From assembly GCF_016461825.1 (NCBI RefSeq), contig NZ_JAEMNU010000037.1, positions 114,034 through 178,033 of the forward strand: a DNA stretch of 64,000 bases, given 5' to 3'. Both the position numbers and the translations under genes were made by a program. This stretch comes from Rugamonas violacea (GTDB taxonomy: Bacteria > Pseudomonadota > Gammaproteobacteria > Burkholderiales > Burkholderiaceae_D). Shown one piece after another: positions 1-11,364 of this stretch; position 1 is the stretch's first letter, and every line of letters starts with the position of its first letter. The notes beneath the pieces were generated by a model. It searched no databases. It was not told where the DNA came from and worked only from the letters and a program-made list of their open reading frames with translations.

Positions 1-1
1 G

Positions 2-739
2 GCCGGCCCGGCCGGCCGCGCCGCGCTGGCCGCCGCGCTGGCCGACAGCATGGACGGCGGCGCCGTCGACGCCTTCGGCTGGCCGGCCGGCGCCGCCGCG
101 CTGACCTTGGCCGACGGCAGCGCCGCCGAGGCGCTGGCGCTGGGCGCCCGCACGCTGGTCTGCGCGCGGCACGCCGACGGCGGCCGCAGCTATCTGCTCG
201 GCGCCGCCGTGGCCGCCGCCGGCGGCGCGCCGGCCGCCGCGCTGGCCGCCGACGCGGTGCGTTTCGCCTTCTGCGCTCACGCCGGGCAAGCGGGCCTGGC
301 CGCGCTGCTGGCCGCCGACACGCTGCTCTGTCCGTCGCGCGACACGCACAACCAGTTCTGCAGCAGCCTGCGCGCGTTGCGCGCGCCGCCGCTGGCCGCG
401 CCGGCCGACACCGCCGCGCTGCAGCTCGACGCGGCGGCGCTGGCGCAGTTCCTGCGCCGCCACCCCGACGCGCTGCTGGTCGACGTGCGCGAGCCCTACG
501 AGTACGCCGCCGCCGCGCCGGCCGGAGCGGGCGGGCGTGGCGCGCTGAGCGTGCCGCTGAGCCGGCTGGCGGCCCAGCTCGACGAGTGGTTGCGCGGCAC
601 GCCCCGGCCGCTGGTGTTCTTCTGCCGCAGCGGCAACCGCAGCGTCAAGGCGGCGCAGTGCCTGCGCCGGCTCGGCTACGCCCAGGCCTGGAACCTGAGC
701 GGCGGCCTGGCGCTGGCGCCGCTGGCCTGGGCCGCCTGA
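2..739 (+). CDS. Rhodanese-like domain protein, 3' part only
   Basis: The reading frame is open from the left edge to the stop at 737-739, so the true start lies outside the window. The last ~110 residues form a rhodanese (sulfurtransferase) domain: a LVDVREPYEY segment, then VPLSRL, then the active-site loop CRSGNRS whose Cys would carry the persulfide, and a C-terminal NLSGGLALAPL. The Ala-rich part before it (about 135 visible residues) has a DTHNQFC stretch but matches no family I can name. Rhodanese domains are often fused to sulfur-transfer enzymes such as MoeB-like proteins, so a fusion is plausible but not demonstrated. The rhodanese call is firm; the full function is unknown. Confidence 0.75.
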   Translation, partial: AGPAGRAALAAALADSMDGGAVDAFGWPAGAAALTLADGSAAEALALGARTLVCARHADGGRSYLLGAAVAAAGGAPAAALAADAVRFAFCAHAGQAGLAALLAADTLLCPSRDTHNQFCSSLRALRAPPLAAPADTAALQLDAAALAQFLRRHPDALLVDVREPYEYAAAAPAGAGGRGALSVPLSRLAAQLDEWLRGTPRPLVFFCRSGNRSVKAAQCLRRLGYAQAWNLSGGLALAPLAWAA

Positions 740-769
740 TCGCCTGATCGCCCGCGCATCGGCGCAGCC

Positions 770-793
770 GCGCACCCGCGCACCCGCGCACCC
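770..793. repeat. Three tandem copies of an 8-bp unit
   Basis: GCGCACCC is repeated three times head to tail just after the rhodanese gene. A 10-bp direct repeat AGCACCTGAG (795-804 and 811-820) follows. Function unknown; probably slippage-derived. Confidence 0.6.
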
Positions 794-825
794 TAGCACC
801 TGAGCCCCCGAGCACCTGAGTTCGC

Positions 826-849
826 GCCGCCGCGTTTTGGCGCGGCGGC
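826..849 (+). terminator. Hairpin downstream of the rhodanese gene
   Basis: A 9-bp perfect stem (GCCGCCGCG / CGCGGCGGC) with a TTTTGG loop lies in the gap between the rhodanese gene and the glucan synthase. No T tract follows on either strand, so intrinsic termination is only a possibility. The rest of the 740-993 gap shows no gene. Confidence 0.35.
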
Positions 850-993
850 AAGTGCGCGCTGTGTACGTCTGCGCACAGTGAGCTGCCGTGCGCCCCGCTA
901 CCATGCCTTGGAACATACTTTCCATCGCGTGGTTTGCGCGCCTGCCGGCGCGTCGGCGGCGCCGGCCCCGTGGGGGCAGACAGCGAGGTCATT

Positions 994-3900
994 TTGAAAC
1001 AACTCACCGCATTGCTCGCCTGGTGCAGCCCAGGTTTCCGCGAGGCGCGCTCCGGCGCCGTCCGCCCCGACGACGACGACGAGCTGCCGCTGCGCGCCGA
1101 GCTGTTCAGCGCGGCGCAAATGGCGGCCCACGGCAAGACCCTGGCCGGCCAGCACACGCTGCGCCGGCCGACCTTCTCCAGCCGCCGCGACCGCCTGCTG
1201 GCGCGGCTGGCCGAGAACGCCGAGCTGATCGGCGCCACCTGCGCCGAGCTGACCGCCGCCGTGACGGCCGGCCGGCAGGTGACGCCGGCCTCCGAGTGGC
1301 TGCTCGACAATTACTACCTGATCGAGGAGCAGATCCGCACCGCGCGGCGCCACCTGCCCAAGGGCTACAGCCGCCAGTTGCCAAGGCTGGGCGGCGCCGG
1401 CGTCGAGGGCTGCCCGCGCGTCTACAAGCTGGCGCTGGAGATCATCTCGCACGGCGACGGCCGGGTCGACCCGGAGAGCCTGCGCGGCTTCGTCGACGCC
1501 TACCAGGAGGGCGCCGCGCTCGAACTGGGCGAGCTGTGGGCGATCCCCATCATGCTGCGCCTGGCCCTGCTGGAGAACCTGCGGCGGGTCGCCGCGCGGG
1601 TCGCCGACAACCGCCGCCAGCGCGACCTGGCGGCCGACTGGGCCGAGCGGATGGGCCAGGTGGCCGAGCACAACGCCAGCGGCCTGATCCTGCTGGTGGC
1701 CGACATGGCGCGCTCCAACCCGCCCGTCACCAGCGCCTTCGTCGCCGAGCTGGCGCGCCGCCTGCAGGGGCAGAGCCAGGCGCTGACCCTGGCGCTGTCC
1801 TGGCTGGGCCACCGCCTGGCCGAGGGCGGCCTGACCATCGAGCAGCAGATCCAGAGCGAGATCCAGCAGCAGGCCGCCGAGCAGGTCTCGATCAGCAACA
1901 GCATCGGCAGCCTGCGCGTGCTCGGCAGCATGGACTGGCAGGAGTTCGTCGAGTCGATGAGCGTGGTCGAGCGCGAGTTGCGGCAGGACCCGGCCGAGGT
2001 GTATCCGCGCATGGACTTCGCCACCCGCGACCAGTACCGCCACGTCGTCGAGCGGCTGGCGCGGCGCTGCAGCCACAGCGAGGCCGAGGTGGCCGCCATG
2101 GCGCTGCGGCTGGCGCGGCTGCAGGCCGGCGGCGTCGACGCGCGCCACCACCACGTCGGCCACTACCTGGTCGGCACCGGCCAGCGCCTGCTGGCGCGCC
2201 AGTTGTGCGTGCGGCTGGCGCCCTGGCCGGCGCTGCAGGCGCGCGCCCGCGCCGCGCCGCTGGCCACCTACCTGGGCGCGACCGGCCTGCTGACCCTGGC
2301 CGTCGCGCTGCCGCTGCTGGCGCGCGCCGCCAGCGACGGCGCCCACGGCCCGGCGCTGGCCGCCCTGGCGCTGCTGGCGCCGGTCGCCGCCGCCCAGCTG
2401 GCGCTGGCCCTGGTCAACTGGGGCGCCACCCTGCTGACCCGGCCGCACCCGCTGCCGCGCATGGACCTGCGCGCCGGCGTGCCGGCCGGCGCGCGCAGCA
2501 TCGTCGTCGTGCCGACGCTGATCTACAGCGCCGACAACGTCGCCGCGCTGGGCGAGCAGATGGAGGTGCGCTACCTGGCCAACCGCGATCCGCAACTGCT
2601 GTTCTGCCTGCTGACCGACTACGCCGACGCCGCCGCCGAGAGCCTGCCCGGCGACGCCGCGCTGCTGGCCCAGGCCCGCCAGTGCGTGCGCGAGCTCAAC
2701 GCCCGCTACGCCGGCGCCGACGCGCCCGGCCCCTTCCTGCTGCTGCACCGGGCGCGCCGCTGGAACGCCCGCGAGGGCGTGTGGATGGGCCACGAGCGCA
2801 AGCGCGGCAAGCTGCTCGAACTGAACGGCTTCCTGCGCGGCCACGGCGGCGAGCACTTCGCCGCCGTCGAGGGCGAGGCGGCCGTGCTGGCCGCGCTGGG
2901 CACGGTCAAGTACGTCATCACGCTCGACACCGACACCCAGCTGCCGCGCGACGCCGCGCGCCAGTTCATCGCCGCCATGGAGCATCCGCTCAACGTCGCC
3001 CGTATCGATCCGCGCCGTGGCCGGGTGGTCGAGGGCTATGGCATTTTGCAGCCGCGCGTCTCGGCCAGCCTGCCCGGCGAGCGCGCCTCGCGCTACGAGA
3101 AGCTGTGCGGCGGCGAGTCGGGCATCGACCCCTACACGCGCACCGTCTCCGACGTCTACCAGGACGTGTTCTACGAGGGCTCCTTCATCGGCAAGGGCAT
3201 CTACGCGGTCGACGTGTTCGAGCAGGTGCTGGCGGCGCGCCTGCCCGACAACCGCATCCTCAGCCACGACCTGATCGAGGGCTGCTACCTGCGCGCCGGC
3301 CTGCTCAGCGACGCCCAGTTGTACGAGGCCTATCCGGCCCGCTACAGCGAGGACGTGGCGCGGCGCCAGCGCTGGATACGCGGCGACTGGCAGCTGTTGT
3401 CCTGGCTGCTGCCGCGCGTGCCGGCCGGGGTCGACGGCCGCAGCCGCGAGGCCAACCCGCTGTCGGCGCTGTCGCGCTGGAAGCTGTTCGACAACCTGCG
3501 CCGCAGCCTGGTGGCGCCGACCCTGCTGGCCCTGCTGCTGCTGGGCTGGGCCCTGCCCGGCCAGGCCTGGTTGTGGAGCGGCGCCGCGCTGGCGGTGATC
3601 TTCGGCCCCGGCCTGGTCGGCGCCCTGGTCGACCTCGACCGCAAGCCGGTCGAAACCCTGTGGCGCCAGCACCTGGCCGGTTCGCTGCGGCGCAGCGGCC
3701 TGCAGTTGTCGCACGCGCTGCTGCAACTGGTGTTCCTGCCCTACGAGGCCGCCTTCAGCCTGGACGCGGCGGCGCGCAGCGCCTGGCGCCTGCTGGTCAG
3801 CCGGCGCCACCTGCTGGAGTGGCGCGCCTCGGCGCTGGCCTCGGGCGCCGACGGCCTGGCCGCCAACTGGCGCGCCATGTGGTGCGCGCCGCTGCTGGCG

Positions 3901-6900
3901 CTGGGCGTCGGCGCCGCGCTGGCGCTGTGGCGGCCGGCCGCGCTGGCGCCCGCCGCCGCCTTCCTGCTGGCCTGGCTGGGCTCGCCGCTGGCGGCCTGGT
4001 GGATCAGCCGGCCGGCCGCCGCCGCGCCGGACCGCCTGTCGGCCGAGCAGCACCGCTTCCTGCGCCTGCTGGCGCGGCGCACCTGGGCCTTCTTCGAGGA
4101 CCACGTCGGCCCGGCCGACCACTGGCTGCCGCCCGACAACGTGCAGGAGCAGCCGCTGGCGGTGGTGGCGCACCGCACCTCGCCGACCAACATCGGCCTG
4201 GCCCTGCTGGCCAACCTGAGCGCCTACGACTTCGGCTTCGTCGGCGTCGGCACGCTGCTCGAGCGCAGCGAGCACACCCTGGCCAGCATGGCGCTGCTGG
4301 AGCGCCACCAGGGCCACCTGTACAACTGGTACGACACGCTGAGCCTGCAGCCGCTGCTGCCGATCTACATCTCCACCGTCGACAGCGGCAACCTGGCCGG
4401 CCATTTGCTGGTGCTGCAGGCCGGCCTGCTCGGCCTGCTCGAGCAGCCGCTGCTCGGCGCCCAGCTGTTCGACGGCATGGCCGTCACCGCCGCCGTGCTC
4501 GACGAGGCGCTGGCCGCCGCCGCCGCCGAACCCGGCCGCGGCCTGCCGGCGCCGCTGGGCGCCGCCGCCGCCGCGCTGCGCCAACACCTGGCCGCGGCGC
4601 CGCCGCCCGACCATCTGCCGGCGCTGCACGACTGGCTGGCGCGCGGCGCCGCCCTGGCCGAGGCGCTGCTGATCCACGTCGCCGGCCACGGCGACCCCGC
4701 CGCGCGCGACTGGGCCGCCGCGTTGGCGCACCAGTGCCGCGCCGCCCAGCGGGAGCTGGCCGAGCTGGCGCCCTGGTCGGCGTTGCCGGCCGACGCCGTG
4801 CTCGACGCCGCGCTGCTGCGCATGCCGACGCTGCGCGCGCTGGCCGGGTTGCAACCGGCCGCCGCCAGCGCCTCCGACCTGGCGCCCGACGAGCGCGCCC
4901 GCCAGCAGCAACTGGCCGAGCTGGTGGCGCTGGGCGGCGCCCGCGCCGTCAGCCGCATCGAGCGCATCGCCGCGCTGGCCGGCATGGCCCGCGCCCAGGC
5001 GCAGATGGACTACGCCTTCCTCTACAACCCCAGCACCAAGCTGCTGGCGATCGGCTACAGCGTCAGCGAGCGCCGCCTCGACGCCAGCTACTACGACCTG
5101 CTCGCCTCCGAGGTGCGGCTGGCCAGCTTCGTCGCCATCGCCCAGGGCCAACTGCCGCAGCAGCACTGGTTCGCGCTGGGGCGCCAGTTGTGCGTGGTCG
5201 GCGGCCGCCCGCTGCTGCTGTCGTGGAGCGGCTCGATGTTCGAATACCTGATGCCGCTGCTGGTCATGCCGAGCTATCCCAACACCCTGCTGACGCAGAC
5301 CTACCAGGCCGTGCTCGACGCGCAGATCGACTACGGCCGCCAGCGCGGCGTGCCGTGGGGCGTCTCCGAGTCCGGCTACAACACGGTCGACGCCAGCCTG
5401 AATTACCAGTACCGCGCCTTCGGCGTGCCCGGCCTGGGCCTCAAGCGCGGCCTGGCCGACGACCTGGTGGTGGCGCCCTACGCCTGCATGATGGGCTTGA
5501 TGGTGCGGCCCGAGGCGGCCTGCCAGAACCTGCAACGCATGGCCGCGCTGGGCTTGCTCGGCCGCTACGGCTTCTACGAGGCGATCGACTACACCGCCGC
5601 CCGCCTGCCGCGCGGCCACAGCGCCGCCGTGGTGCGCTCCTTCATGGTGCACCACCAGGGCATGGGCCTGCTGGCCATCGGCTACCTGCTGCACGACCGG
5701 CCGATGCAACGCCGCTTCGAGGCCGACGCCGAGTTGCGCGCCACCCTGCTGCTGCTGCAGGAGCGCATCCCGCAGGCCGGCGCCTTCCATGCCCAGCAGC
5801 AGGTCGAGGGCGAGCTGCGCAGCGGCTCGGCCGAACAGGCCGTGCCGCTGCGCGTGCTGACCCAGCCGAACACCTCGCTGCCCGAGACCCAGTTGTTGTC
5901 GAACGGCCGCTACCACGTCATGGTCAGCCACGCCGGCGGCGGGTCGAGCCGCTGGCGCGACCTGGCGGTGACGCGCTGGCGCGAGGACGGCACGCGCGAC
6001 CACTGGGGCAGTTTCTGCTACCTGCGCGACGTCGAGGACGGCGCCGTCTGGTCGACCACCTACCAGCCGACCCTGGCCGCGCCGCGCAAGTACGAGGTGA
6101 TCTTCTCCGAGGGCCGCGCCGAGTTCCGCCGCAGCGACCACGAGCTCGACCTGCACACCGAGATCGTCGTCTCGCCGGAGGACGACATCGAGCTGCGCCG
6201 CACCCGCATCACCAACAAGTCGGCGCGCCGCCGCGTCGTCGAGTTGACCAGCTACGCCGAGGTGGTGATGGCGCCGCCGGCGGCCGACGCCGCCCACCCG
6301 GCCTTCGGCAAGCTGTTCGTGCAGACCGAGATCCTGGCGCACGAGAACGCCATCCTGTGCGCGCGCCGGCCCCGTGGCAGGGACGAGGCGACGCCGACCA
6401 TGCTGCACCTGATGACGGTGCACGACGCCAGCGTCGCCGCCGTCTCGTTCGAAACCGACCGCGCCCGCTTCATCGGCCGTGGCCGCAGCACCATCGCGCC
6501 GCTGGCCATGCGGCGGGCCGGCCCGCTGGCCGGCGGCGCCGGTTCGGTGCTCGACCCGGTGGTGGCGATCCGCTACCGCATCGTGCTCGAACCGGACCAG
6601 AGCGCCACCGTCGACATCGTCAGCGGCGTGACCGACACGCGCGAGGCGGCGCTGCACCTGATCGACAAGTACCAGGACCGCCACCTGGCCGACCGCGTCT
6701 TCGAACTGGCCTGGACCCACAGCCAGGTGGTGCTGCGCCAGCTCAACGCCAGCGAGGCCGACGCCCAGCTCTACGCCCGCCTGGCCAGCACCGTCATCTA
6801 CCCCAACGCGCTGCTGCGCGCCGAGCCGGCCATCCTGCAGAAGAACCAGCGCGGCCAGTCCGGCCTGTGGGCCTACGCCATCTCCGGCGACCTGCCGATC

Positions 6901-9741
6901 GTGCTGCTGCAGATCCGCGACCCGGCCAACATCGAGCTGGCGCGCCAACTGGTGCAGGCGCACGCCTACTGGCGCCTGAAGGGCCTGGTGGTCGACCTGG
7001 TGATCTGGTACGAGGACCAGGCCGGCTACCGCCAGCTGCTGCACGAGCAGATCATGGGCCTGATCGCCTCCGGCCACGACGCCCAGGCGATCGACCGGCC
7101 GGGCGGCATCTTCGTGCGCCAGGCCGAGCAGATCGCCAACGAGGACCGCGTGCTGCTGCAGTCGGTGGCGCGGGTCATCATCAGCGACAGCCGCGGCACC
7201 CTGGCCGAGCAGATCAAGCGGCCCGCCGCGCCGACGCCGCGCCTGCCGCCGCCGCTGGGCGAGGGCCGCCCCGGCGGCGCCGCCCGCCCGGCCGAGCCGC
7301 CGCCCGCCGCCGATGTCGCCGCCGGCGCCGGCGCGCCGCTGCTCGACAACGGCGTCGGCGGCTTCTCGGCCGACGGCAGCGAGTACCTGATCCGCCACGG
7401 CGCCGGCCGGCGCACGCCGGCGCCGTGGTGCAACGTGCTGGCCAACGCCCAGTTCGGCAGCGTGGTGTCGGAGAGCGGCCAGGCCTACAGCTGGCACGAG
7501 AACGCCCACGAGTTCCGCCTGACGCCGTGGCACAACGACCCGGTCGGCGACGCCAGCGGCGAAGCCTTCTACCTGCGCGACGAGCACAGCGGCGAGGTCT
7601 GGTCGCCCACCGCGCTGCCGGCCGGCGGCGACGGCGAGTACCTGACCCGGCACGGCTTCGGCTACAGCGTGTTCGAGCACAGCGGGGGCGCCATCGCCAG
7701 CGAACTGACCACCTTCGTCGCCCTCGACGCGGCGCTCAAGTACAGCGTGCTGCGGCTGCGCAACGACGGCGCCCAGCCGCGCCGCCTGTCCGTCACCGGC
7801 TATGTCGAATGGGTGCTGGGCGACATGCGCAGCAAGTCCGGCATGCACATCATCACCGAGCGCGACGGCGCCAGCGGCGCGCTGTTCGCCCGCAACGCCT
7901 ACAACACCGAGTTCAGCGGCCGCGTCGCCTTCTTCCACGCCGACGCCGGCCTGGCCGCCGGCGCCAGCTTCAGCGCCGACCGCGCCGAGTTCATCGGCCG
8001 CAACGGCAGCCTGGCCGATCCGGCCGCGCTGCGCCGCACCCGCCTGTCGGGCCGGCTCGGCGCCGGCCTCGACGCCTGCGCCGCGCTGCAACTGCCCTGC
8101 GAGCTGGCGCCCGGCGAGGAACGCGAGTTCGTCTTCATGCTCGGCGTCGGCGGCCGCCGCAACGCCGACGCCGGCAGCATGGTGCAGCAGCACGGCAACG
8201 CCGCCGCCGCCGCCGCCGCGCTGGCCGCCGTGCGCGCCCACTGGGCCGCCACCCTTGGCGCCGTGCGCATCGCCACGCCCGAGCCGGCGCTCGACGTGCT
8301 GGTCAACGGCTGGCTGCTGTACCAGACCATCGCCTGCCGGCTGTGGGCGCGCAGCGGCTACTACCAGTCGGGCGGCGCCTTCGGCTTCCGCGACCAGCTG
8401 CAGGACGCCATGGCGGCGCTGCACAGCGCGCCGCAGCTGCTGCGCGAGCACCTGCTGCTGTGCGCCGGCCACCAGTTCATCGAGGGCGACGTGCAGCACT
8501 GGTGGCATCCGCCGTCCGACCGTGGCGTGCGCACGCACTGCTCGGACGACTACCTGTGGCTGCCGCTGGCGGCCTGCCGCTACGTCGCCGTGACCGGCGA
8601 CCTGGCCGTGCTCGACGAGACGGCGGCCTACCTGGAGGGCCGCGCCGTCAAGCCCGACGAGGACTCCTACTACGACCTGCCGAGCCGCTCGGCGCGCAGC
8701 GAGACGCTGTACCAGCACTGTGTGCGGGCGCTGCGCCACGGCCTGCGCTTCGGCGCCCACGGCCTGCCGCTGATCGGCTCCTGCGACTGGAACGACGGCA
8801 TGGACAAGGTCGGCGAGCACGGCAAGGGCGAGAGCGTCTGGCTGGCCTTCTTCCTGTACGAGGTGCTGCTGCGCTTCGCCGAGCTGGCCGAGCGGCGCCA
8901 GGACGGCGTTTTCGCCGCCGAGTGCCGGGTCGAGGCCAAGCGCCTGGCCGCCAGCGTCGAGGCGCACGCCTGGGACGGCCAGTGGTACCGCCGCGCCTAC
9001 TTCGACGACGGCACGCCGCTCGGCTCGCACGCCAACGCCGAGTGCCAGATCGATTCGATCTCGCAGAGCTGGGCGGTGCTGTCGGGCGCGGCCCAGCCGG
9101 CCCGCGCGCGCCAGGCGATGGAGCAGGTCGACGCCCGCCTGGTGCGGCGCGAGCACGGCCTGATCCAGCTGCTCGACCCGCCGTTCGACCGCGCCGAGCC
9201 CAACCCCGGCTACATCCGCGGCTATGTGCCGGGGGTGCGCGAGAACGGCGGCCAGTACACCCACGCCGCGATCTGGACGGTGATGGCCTTCGCCCGCCTC
9301 GGCGACAGCGAGCGGGCCTGGCAACTGCTGCGCATGATCAATCCGCTGAGCCATGCCGCCACGGCCGAGGGCTGCGCCCGCTACAAGGTCGAACCGTATG
9401 TGGTGACGGCCGACATCTACGCCGTGCCGCCCCACGTCGGCCGCGGTGGTTGGAGCTGGTACACCGGCTCGGCCGGCTGGATGTACCGCTTGATCGTCGA
9501 GGAGATGCTGGGGCTGACGCGGGCCGCCGGCCGCCTGTCGCTGGCGCCGCACCTGCCGGCCGATTGGGACGGCTTCGAGATGAGCTACCGCCACGGCGCG
9601 GCCGTCTACCGGATCGGTGTTAGCCGCGCCGGCGCCGGCGCGGTTGGCCTGAGCCTGGACGGCGTGGCCCAGCCGGACAATGGCTTCGCGCTGCTCGACG
9701 ACGGCGCCAGCCATGTGGTGGAGCTGCGCCTGGCGGGCTGA
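994..9741 (+). CDS. Cyclic beta-1,2-glucan synthase (GT84-glycoamylase-GH94)
   Basis: A very large inner-membrane enzyme (about 2,915 aa) of the NdvB/ChvB type, which uses UDP-glucose to build and cyclise beta-1,2-glucans for the periplasm. The GT84 transferase part has DTDTQ at residue 645 and a QRWIRGDWQ segment near 790, the usual processive-transferase motifs, with hydrophobic helices before and after it. A glycoamylase-like domain includes [11 protein letters not shown] near 1,456. The C-terminal third is a GH94 phosphorylase-like module with catalytic-type Asp in DWNDGMD (D2601) and an [11 protein letters not shown] segment. Length agrees with the family. No ATG fits the start: TTG at 994 follows GAGG (985-988) with good spacing; TTG at 934 is an in-frame alternative adding 20 residues. 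It stands alone, with no ndvA-like exporter beside it. Confidence 0.92.
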   Translation: MKQLTALLAWCSPGFREARSGAVRPDDDDELPLRAELFSAAQMAAHGKTLAGQHTLRRPTFSSRRDRLLARLAENAELIGATCAELTAAVTAGRQVTPASEWLLDNYYLIEEQIRTARRHLPKGYSRQLPRLGGAGVEGCPRVYKLALEIISHGDGRVDPESLRGFVDAYQEGAALELGELWAIPIMLRLALLENLRRVAARVADNRRQRDLAADWAERMGQVAEHNASGLILLVADMARSNPPVTSAFVAELARRLQGQSQALTLALSWLGHRLAEGGLTIEQQIQSEIQQQAAEQVSISNSIGSLRVLGSMDWQEFVESMSVVERELRQDPAEVYPRMDFATRDQYRHVVERLARRCSHSEAEVAAMALRLARLQAGGVDARHHHVGHYLVGTGQRLLARQLCVRLAPWPALQARARAAPLATYLGATGLLTLAVALPLLARAASDGAHGPALAALALLAPVAAAQLALALVNWGATLLTRPHPLPRMDLRAGVPAGARSIVVVPTLIYSADNVAALGEQMEVRYLANRDPQLLFCLLTDYADAAAESLPGDAALLAQARQCVRELNARYAGADAPGPFLLLHRARRWNAREGVWMGHERKRGKLLELNGFLRGHGGEHFAAVEGEAAVLAALGTVKYVITLDTDTQLPRDAARQFIAAMEHPLNVARIDPRRGRVVEGYGILQPRVSASLPGERASRYEKLCGGESGIDPYTRTVSDVYQDVFYEGSFIGKGIYAVDVFEQVLAARLPDNRILSHDLIEGCYLRAGLLSDAQLYEAYPARYSEDVARRQRWIRGDWQLLSWLLPRVPAGVDGRSREANPLSALSRWKLFDNLRRSLVAPTLLALLLLGWALPGQAWLWSGAALAVIFGPGLVGALVDLDRKPVETLWRQHLAGSLRRSGLQLSHALLQLVFLPYEAAFSLDAAARSAWRLLVSRRHLLEWRASALASGADGLAANWRAMWCAPLLALGVGAALALWRPAALAPAAAFLLAWLGSPLAAWWISRPAAAAPDRLSAEQHRFLRLLARRTWAFFEDHVGPADHWLPPDNVQEQPLAVVAHRTSPTNIGLALLANLSAYDFGFVGVGTLLERSEHTLASMALLERHQGHLYNWYDTLSLQPLLPIYISTVDSGNLAGHLLVLQAGLLGLLEQPLLGAQLFDGMAVTAAVLDEALAAAAAEPGRGLPAPLGAAAAALRQHLAAAPPPDHLPALHDWLARGAALAEALLIHVAGHGDPAARDWAAALAHQCRAAQRELAELAPWSALPADAVLDAALLRMPTLRALAGLQPAAASASDLAPDERARQQQLAELVALGGARAVSRIERIAALAGMARAQAQMDYAFLYNPSTKLLAIGYSVSERRLDASYYDLLASEVRLASFVAIAQGQLPQQHWFALGRQLCVVGGRPLLLSWSGSMFEYLMPLLVMPSYPNTLLTQTYQAVLDAQIDYGRQRGVPWGVSESGYNTVDASLNYQYRAFGVPGLGLKRGLADDLVVAPYACMMGLMVRPEAACQNLQRMAALGLLGRYGFYEAIDYTAARLPRGHSAAVVRSFMVHHQGMGLLAIGYLLHDRPMQRRFEADAELRATLLLLQERIPQAGAFHAQQQVEGELRSGSAEQAVPLRVLTQPNTSLPETQLLSNGRYHVMVSHAGGGSSRWRDLAVTRWREDGTRDHWGSFCYLRDVEDGAVWSTTYQPTLAAPRKYEVIFSEGRAEFRRSDHELDLHTEIVVSPEDDIELRRTRITNKSARRRVVELTSYAEVVMAPPAADAAHPAFGKLFVQTEILAHENAILCARRPRGRDEATPTMLHLMTVHDASVAAVSFETDRARFIGRGRSTIAPLAMRRAGPLAGGAGSVLDPVVAIRYRIVLEPDQSATVDIVSGVTDTREAALHLIDKYQDRHLADRVFELAWTHSQVVLRQLNASEADAQLYARLASTVIYPNALLRAEPAILQKNQRGQSGLWAYAISGDLPIVLLQIRDPANIELARQLVQAHAYWRLKGLVVDLVIWYEDQAGYRQLLHEQIMGLIASGHDAQAIDRPGGIFVRQAEQIANEDRVLLQSVARVIISDSRGTLAEQIKRPAAPTPRLPPPLGEGRPGGAARPAEPPPAADVAAGAGAPLLDNGVGGFSADGSEYLIRHGAGRRTPAPWCNVLANAQFGSVVSESGQAYSWHENAHEFRLTPWHNDPVGDASGEAFYLRDEHSGEVWSPTALPAGGDGEYLTRHGFGYSVFEHSGGAIASELTTFVALDAALKYSVLRLRNDGAQPRRLSVTGYVEWVLGDMRSKSGMHIITERDGASGALFARNAYNTEFSGRVAFFHADAGLAAGASFSADRAEFIGRNGSLADPAALRRTRLSGRLGAGLDACAALQLPCELAPGEEREFVFMLGVGGRRNADAGSMVQQHGNAAAAAAALAAVRAHWAATLGAVRIATPEPALDVLVNGWLLYQTIACRLWARSGYYQSGGAFGFRDQLQDAMAALHSAPQLLREHLLLCAGHQFIEGDVQHWWHPPSDRGVRTHCSDDYLWLPLAACRYVAVTGDLAVLDETAAYLEGRAVKPDEDSYYDLPSRSARSETLYQHCVRALRHGLRFGAHGLPLIGSCDWNDGMDKVGEHGKGESVWLAFFLYEVLLRFAELAERRQDGVFAAECRVEAKRLAASVEAHAWDGQWYRRAYFDDGTPLGSHANAECQIDSISQSWAVLSGAAQPARARQAMEQVDARLVRREHGLIQLLDPPFDRAEPNPGYIRGYVPGVRENGGQYTHAAIWTVMAFARLGDSERAWQLLRMINPLSHAATAEGCARYKVEPYVVTADIYAVPPHVGRGGWSWYTGSAGWMYRLIVEEMLGLTRAAGRLSLAPHLPADWDGFEMSYRHGAAVYRIGVSRAGAGAVGLSLDGVAQPDNGFALLDDGASHVVELRLAG

Positions 9742-9788
9742 GGCGGCGCCCGGCGCCGCCGAAAAAACCGGCGCCGTGGACCTGGCGC
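9742..9788. repeat. Two adjacent GC-rich hairpins after the glucan synthase
   Basis: Directly after the stop codon lie an 8-bp stem (GGCGGCGC / GCGCCGCC, 9742-9760) and a second 8-bp stem (CCGGCGCC / GGCGCCGG). They are separated by an A run. They could protect or end the long transcript, but there is no plus-strand T tract. Confidence 0.45.
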
Positions 9789-9793
9789 CGGCG

Positions 9794-9831
9794 AAAAAAA
9801 ACCGGCGCCGCGTTTGCGGTGCCGGTTCTTT
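9794..9831 (-). terminator. Intrinsic terminator of the PEP-CTERM gene
   Basis: Read on the minus strand, an 11-bp stem (ACCGGCACCGC / GCGGCGCCGGT, one G-U pair, loop AAAC) runs straight into eight T residues. It sits downstream of the minus-strand gene ending at 9920. The plus strand has only a short T-rich tail, so bidirectional use is uncertain. Confidence 0.75.
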
Positions 9832-9919
9832 GTTCGGGGGGGCGGGGCTGCTGCCGGGGCGGCCTTGGCTTGAGTCCGGGTCGACCCCGGGTTGACGCCG
9901 GGTTGCGCCCGGATTGCGC

Positions 9920-10354
9920 TTATTCGACCACGCGGATCATGCGCCAGCGCGCGGTGGCGTTGTCGCGGCGGCGGCCGGCCAGCAGCAGGACGGCAATGCC
10001 GATCAGAAACATTGTGTATATCTCCGGCTCGGGGATGGGTTCCGCCAAGGGCTGCGCGTGGTGCGCCCGGGCTTGGGCGTTCAGTTCGGCGCGGCCGGCG
10101 CGCAAGGGCGCCGGCGCGGCGATGCCGGCGAGCGCGGCGCCGTCCAGCGTCAAGTCCAAGCCGCTTTGCAGCGCCACGAAATCGCGCAGATCGGCCTCTT
10201 CCAAACCTTCGAGCAGGGTGGGGGCCAGGGACTGGTCGATCCAGGCGGCCGGCATGGTCGATGCCGGCGCCTCGATACTGATGGTGGTGGCGCCGGCGGA
10301 GGCGCTCAGCCCCAGCATCAACGCCGCGATCGCCAGGGTGATCTGGACATTCAT
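9920..10354 (-). CDS. PEP-CTERM sorting domain protein, small
   Basis: A 144-aa secreted protein of unknown specific role. The N-terminus MNVQITLAIAALMLG...ASAGA is a signal peptide. The C-terminus has the exosortase signature: PIPEPE, a hydrophobic helix (IYTMFLIGIAVLLLAG) and an RRR cluster, here followed by an unusually long 13-residue tail. PEP-CTERM proteins are anchored or processed at the envelope by exosortase, and no exosortase gene is in the window. The start at 10354 was chosen because AAAGAGG lies five bases upstream; an in-frame ATG at 10387 would add 11 non-signal residues. The body (about 80 aa) matches no domain I recognise. Confidence 0.8.
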   Translation of the reverse strand: MNVQITLAIAALMLGLSASAGATTISIEAPASTMPAAWIDQSLAPTLLEGLEEADLRDFVALQSGLDLTLDGAALAGIAAPAPLRAGRAELNAQARAHHAQPLAEPIPEPEIYTMFLIGIAVLLLAGRRRDNATARWRMIRVVE

Positions 10355-10464
10355 GCAAACCTCTTTCATTGATTTCATACTTAACAAAGATGATATCTTA
10401 TCAATTTTTTGAGATCTGTGTGCGAACGCACATAAACGGACAGAAAAATAAACAAATTGGCAAG

Positions 10465-10480
10465 TTCCGGCGTGCCGGAA
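10465..10480 (-). terminator. Short hairpin after the GDT1-type exporter gene
   Basis: TTCCGGC / GCCGGAA forms a 7-bp stem with a 2-nt loop. On the minus strand it is followed by a T-rich stretch ending in TATTTTTC, so it could terminate the exporter transcript. The rest of the AT-rich gap (10355-10464) probably holds the PEP-CTERM gene promoter; no clear -35/-10 pair was assigned. Confidence 0.4.
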
Positions 10481-10485
10481 ATCGA

Positions 10486-11061
10486 CTAGAAACCCCAGCC
10501 GGCGCCCGCGCCCAGCAGCGTCGCCAGACCGAGCAGGGCGAACACGGCGGCCGCGATGCCGTGCACCAATTTCAGCGATATCCGCCCGGCGATGCGCTCG
10601 CCCAGGTAGACCGCCGGCACGTTGGCCAGCATCATGCCGACGGTGGTGCCGGCCACCACCGCCGCCAGGCTGTCGTAGCGCGCCGCCAGCGCCACCGTGG
10701 CGACCTGGGTCTTGTCGCCCATCTCGGCCATGAAGAAGGCGATCAGCGTGGTCAGGAACACGCCGTAGCCGGCCAGCTTGGTGTCGTCGTCGTCGAGCTT
10801 GTCGGGCACCAGGGTCCAGGCCGCCATCGCCAGGAAGGAGGCGCCCAGCACCCAGCGCAGCAGGTCCGGCCCCAGCAGGCCGGTGACCCAGCCGCCGACG
10901 GCGGCGGCGAAGGCGTGGTTGGCCACGGTGGCGACGAAGATCGCCAGCACGATCGGCAGGGGACGGCGGAATTTGGCGGCCAGCACGAAGGCCAGCAATT
11001 GGGTTTTGTCGCCGATTTCGGCGAGCGCGACGATGCCGCTAGAGACGAGGAAAGCTTCCAT
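10486..11061 (-). CDS. TMEM165/GDT1 (UPF0016) family cation exporter, Mn2+ type
   Basis: A 191-aa inner-membrane protein with about six hydrophobic helices in two homologous halves. Each half carries the family signature: EIGDKTQ near residue 15 and EMGDKTQ in the second half. GDT1/TMEM165 proteins exchange divalent cations (Mn2+, Ca2+) for protons; bacterial members downstream of yybP-ykoY riboswitches export manganese. The start MEAFLVSSG at 11061 is the usual family N-terminus although no good Shine-Dalgarno sequence is visible. The riboswitch upstream supports a role in Mn2+ efflux. Confidence 0.88.
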   Translation of the reverse strand: MEAFLVSSGIVALAEIGDKTQLLAFVLAAKFRRPLPIVLAIFVATVANHAFAAAVGGWVTGLLGPDLLRWVLGASFLAMAAWTLVPDKLDDDDTKLAGYGVFLTTLIAFFMAEMGDKTQVATVALAARYDSLAAVVAGTTVGMMLANVPAVYLGERIAGRISLKLVHGIAAAVFALLGLATLLGAGAGWGF

Positions 11062-11102
11062 GGGAGTGGTGTGGTACGCGGGCCGGACGGTTTACCAATG
11101 AT

Positions 11103-11250
11103 CCAGGGGCGGCTCCGGCCCATGCGGCCGCCCCTTGATCAGTGGTCTCGTCAAGTGGTTCACCATCTGCACCACGGCCTGCGGGCCGATTATGTTGATA
11201 CAGATTCCGCCGGACGGGCCGACGGACGACTACTCCCCAATGTTCAACCG
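11103..11250 (-). promoter_or_regulatory. yybP-ykoY manganese riboswitch with downstream hairpin
   Basis: On the minus strand, the leader of the exporter gene contains the conserved pieces of the yybP-ykoY class in order: GGGGAGTAG (complement of 11230-11238), then ATCAACATA (11191-11199), then GACGAGACCACT (about 11141-11152). A perfect 9-bp stem (AGGGGCGGC / GCCGCCCCT, 11105-11135) follows, as an expression platform would. There is no T run behind it, so control may be Rho-dependent or translational. The class binds Mn2+ and turns on exporters. Confidence 0.85.
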
Positions 11251-11364
11251 CGATGATACCGCAAGCCCGCCGCCCGGTCCAGCGTGCCCCTTGTGCTATT
11301 CTGCTCGGCGCCCCTGCCCTTGTCGGCAATCTTTTCTAATTGTTTATTTTTTGCGAAGACCACC

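Noticed and set aside
898-9714. A minus-strand open frame of about 2,900 codons opposite the glucan synthase, and another plus-strand one at 888-9623
   Set aside because: Both are Arg/Ala/Gln/Val-rich GC artefacts without family motifs; the frame used for the glucan synthase carries all the recognised domains.
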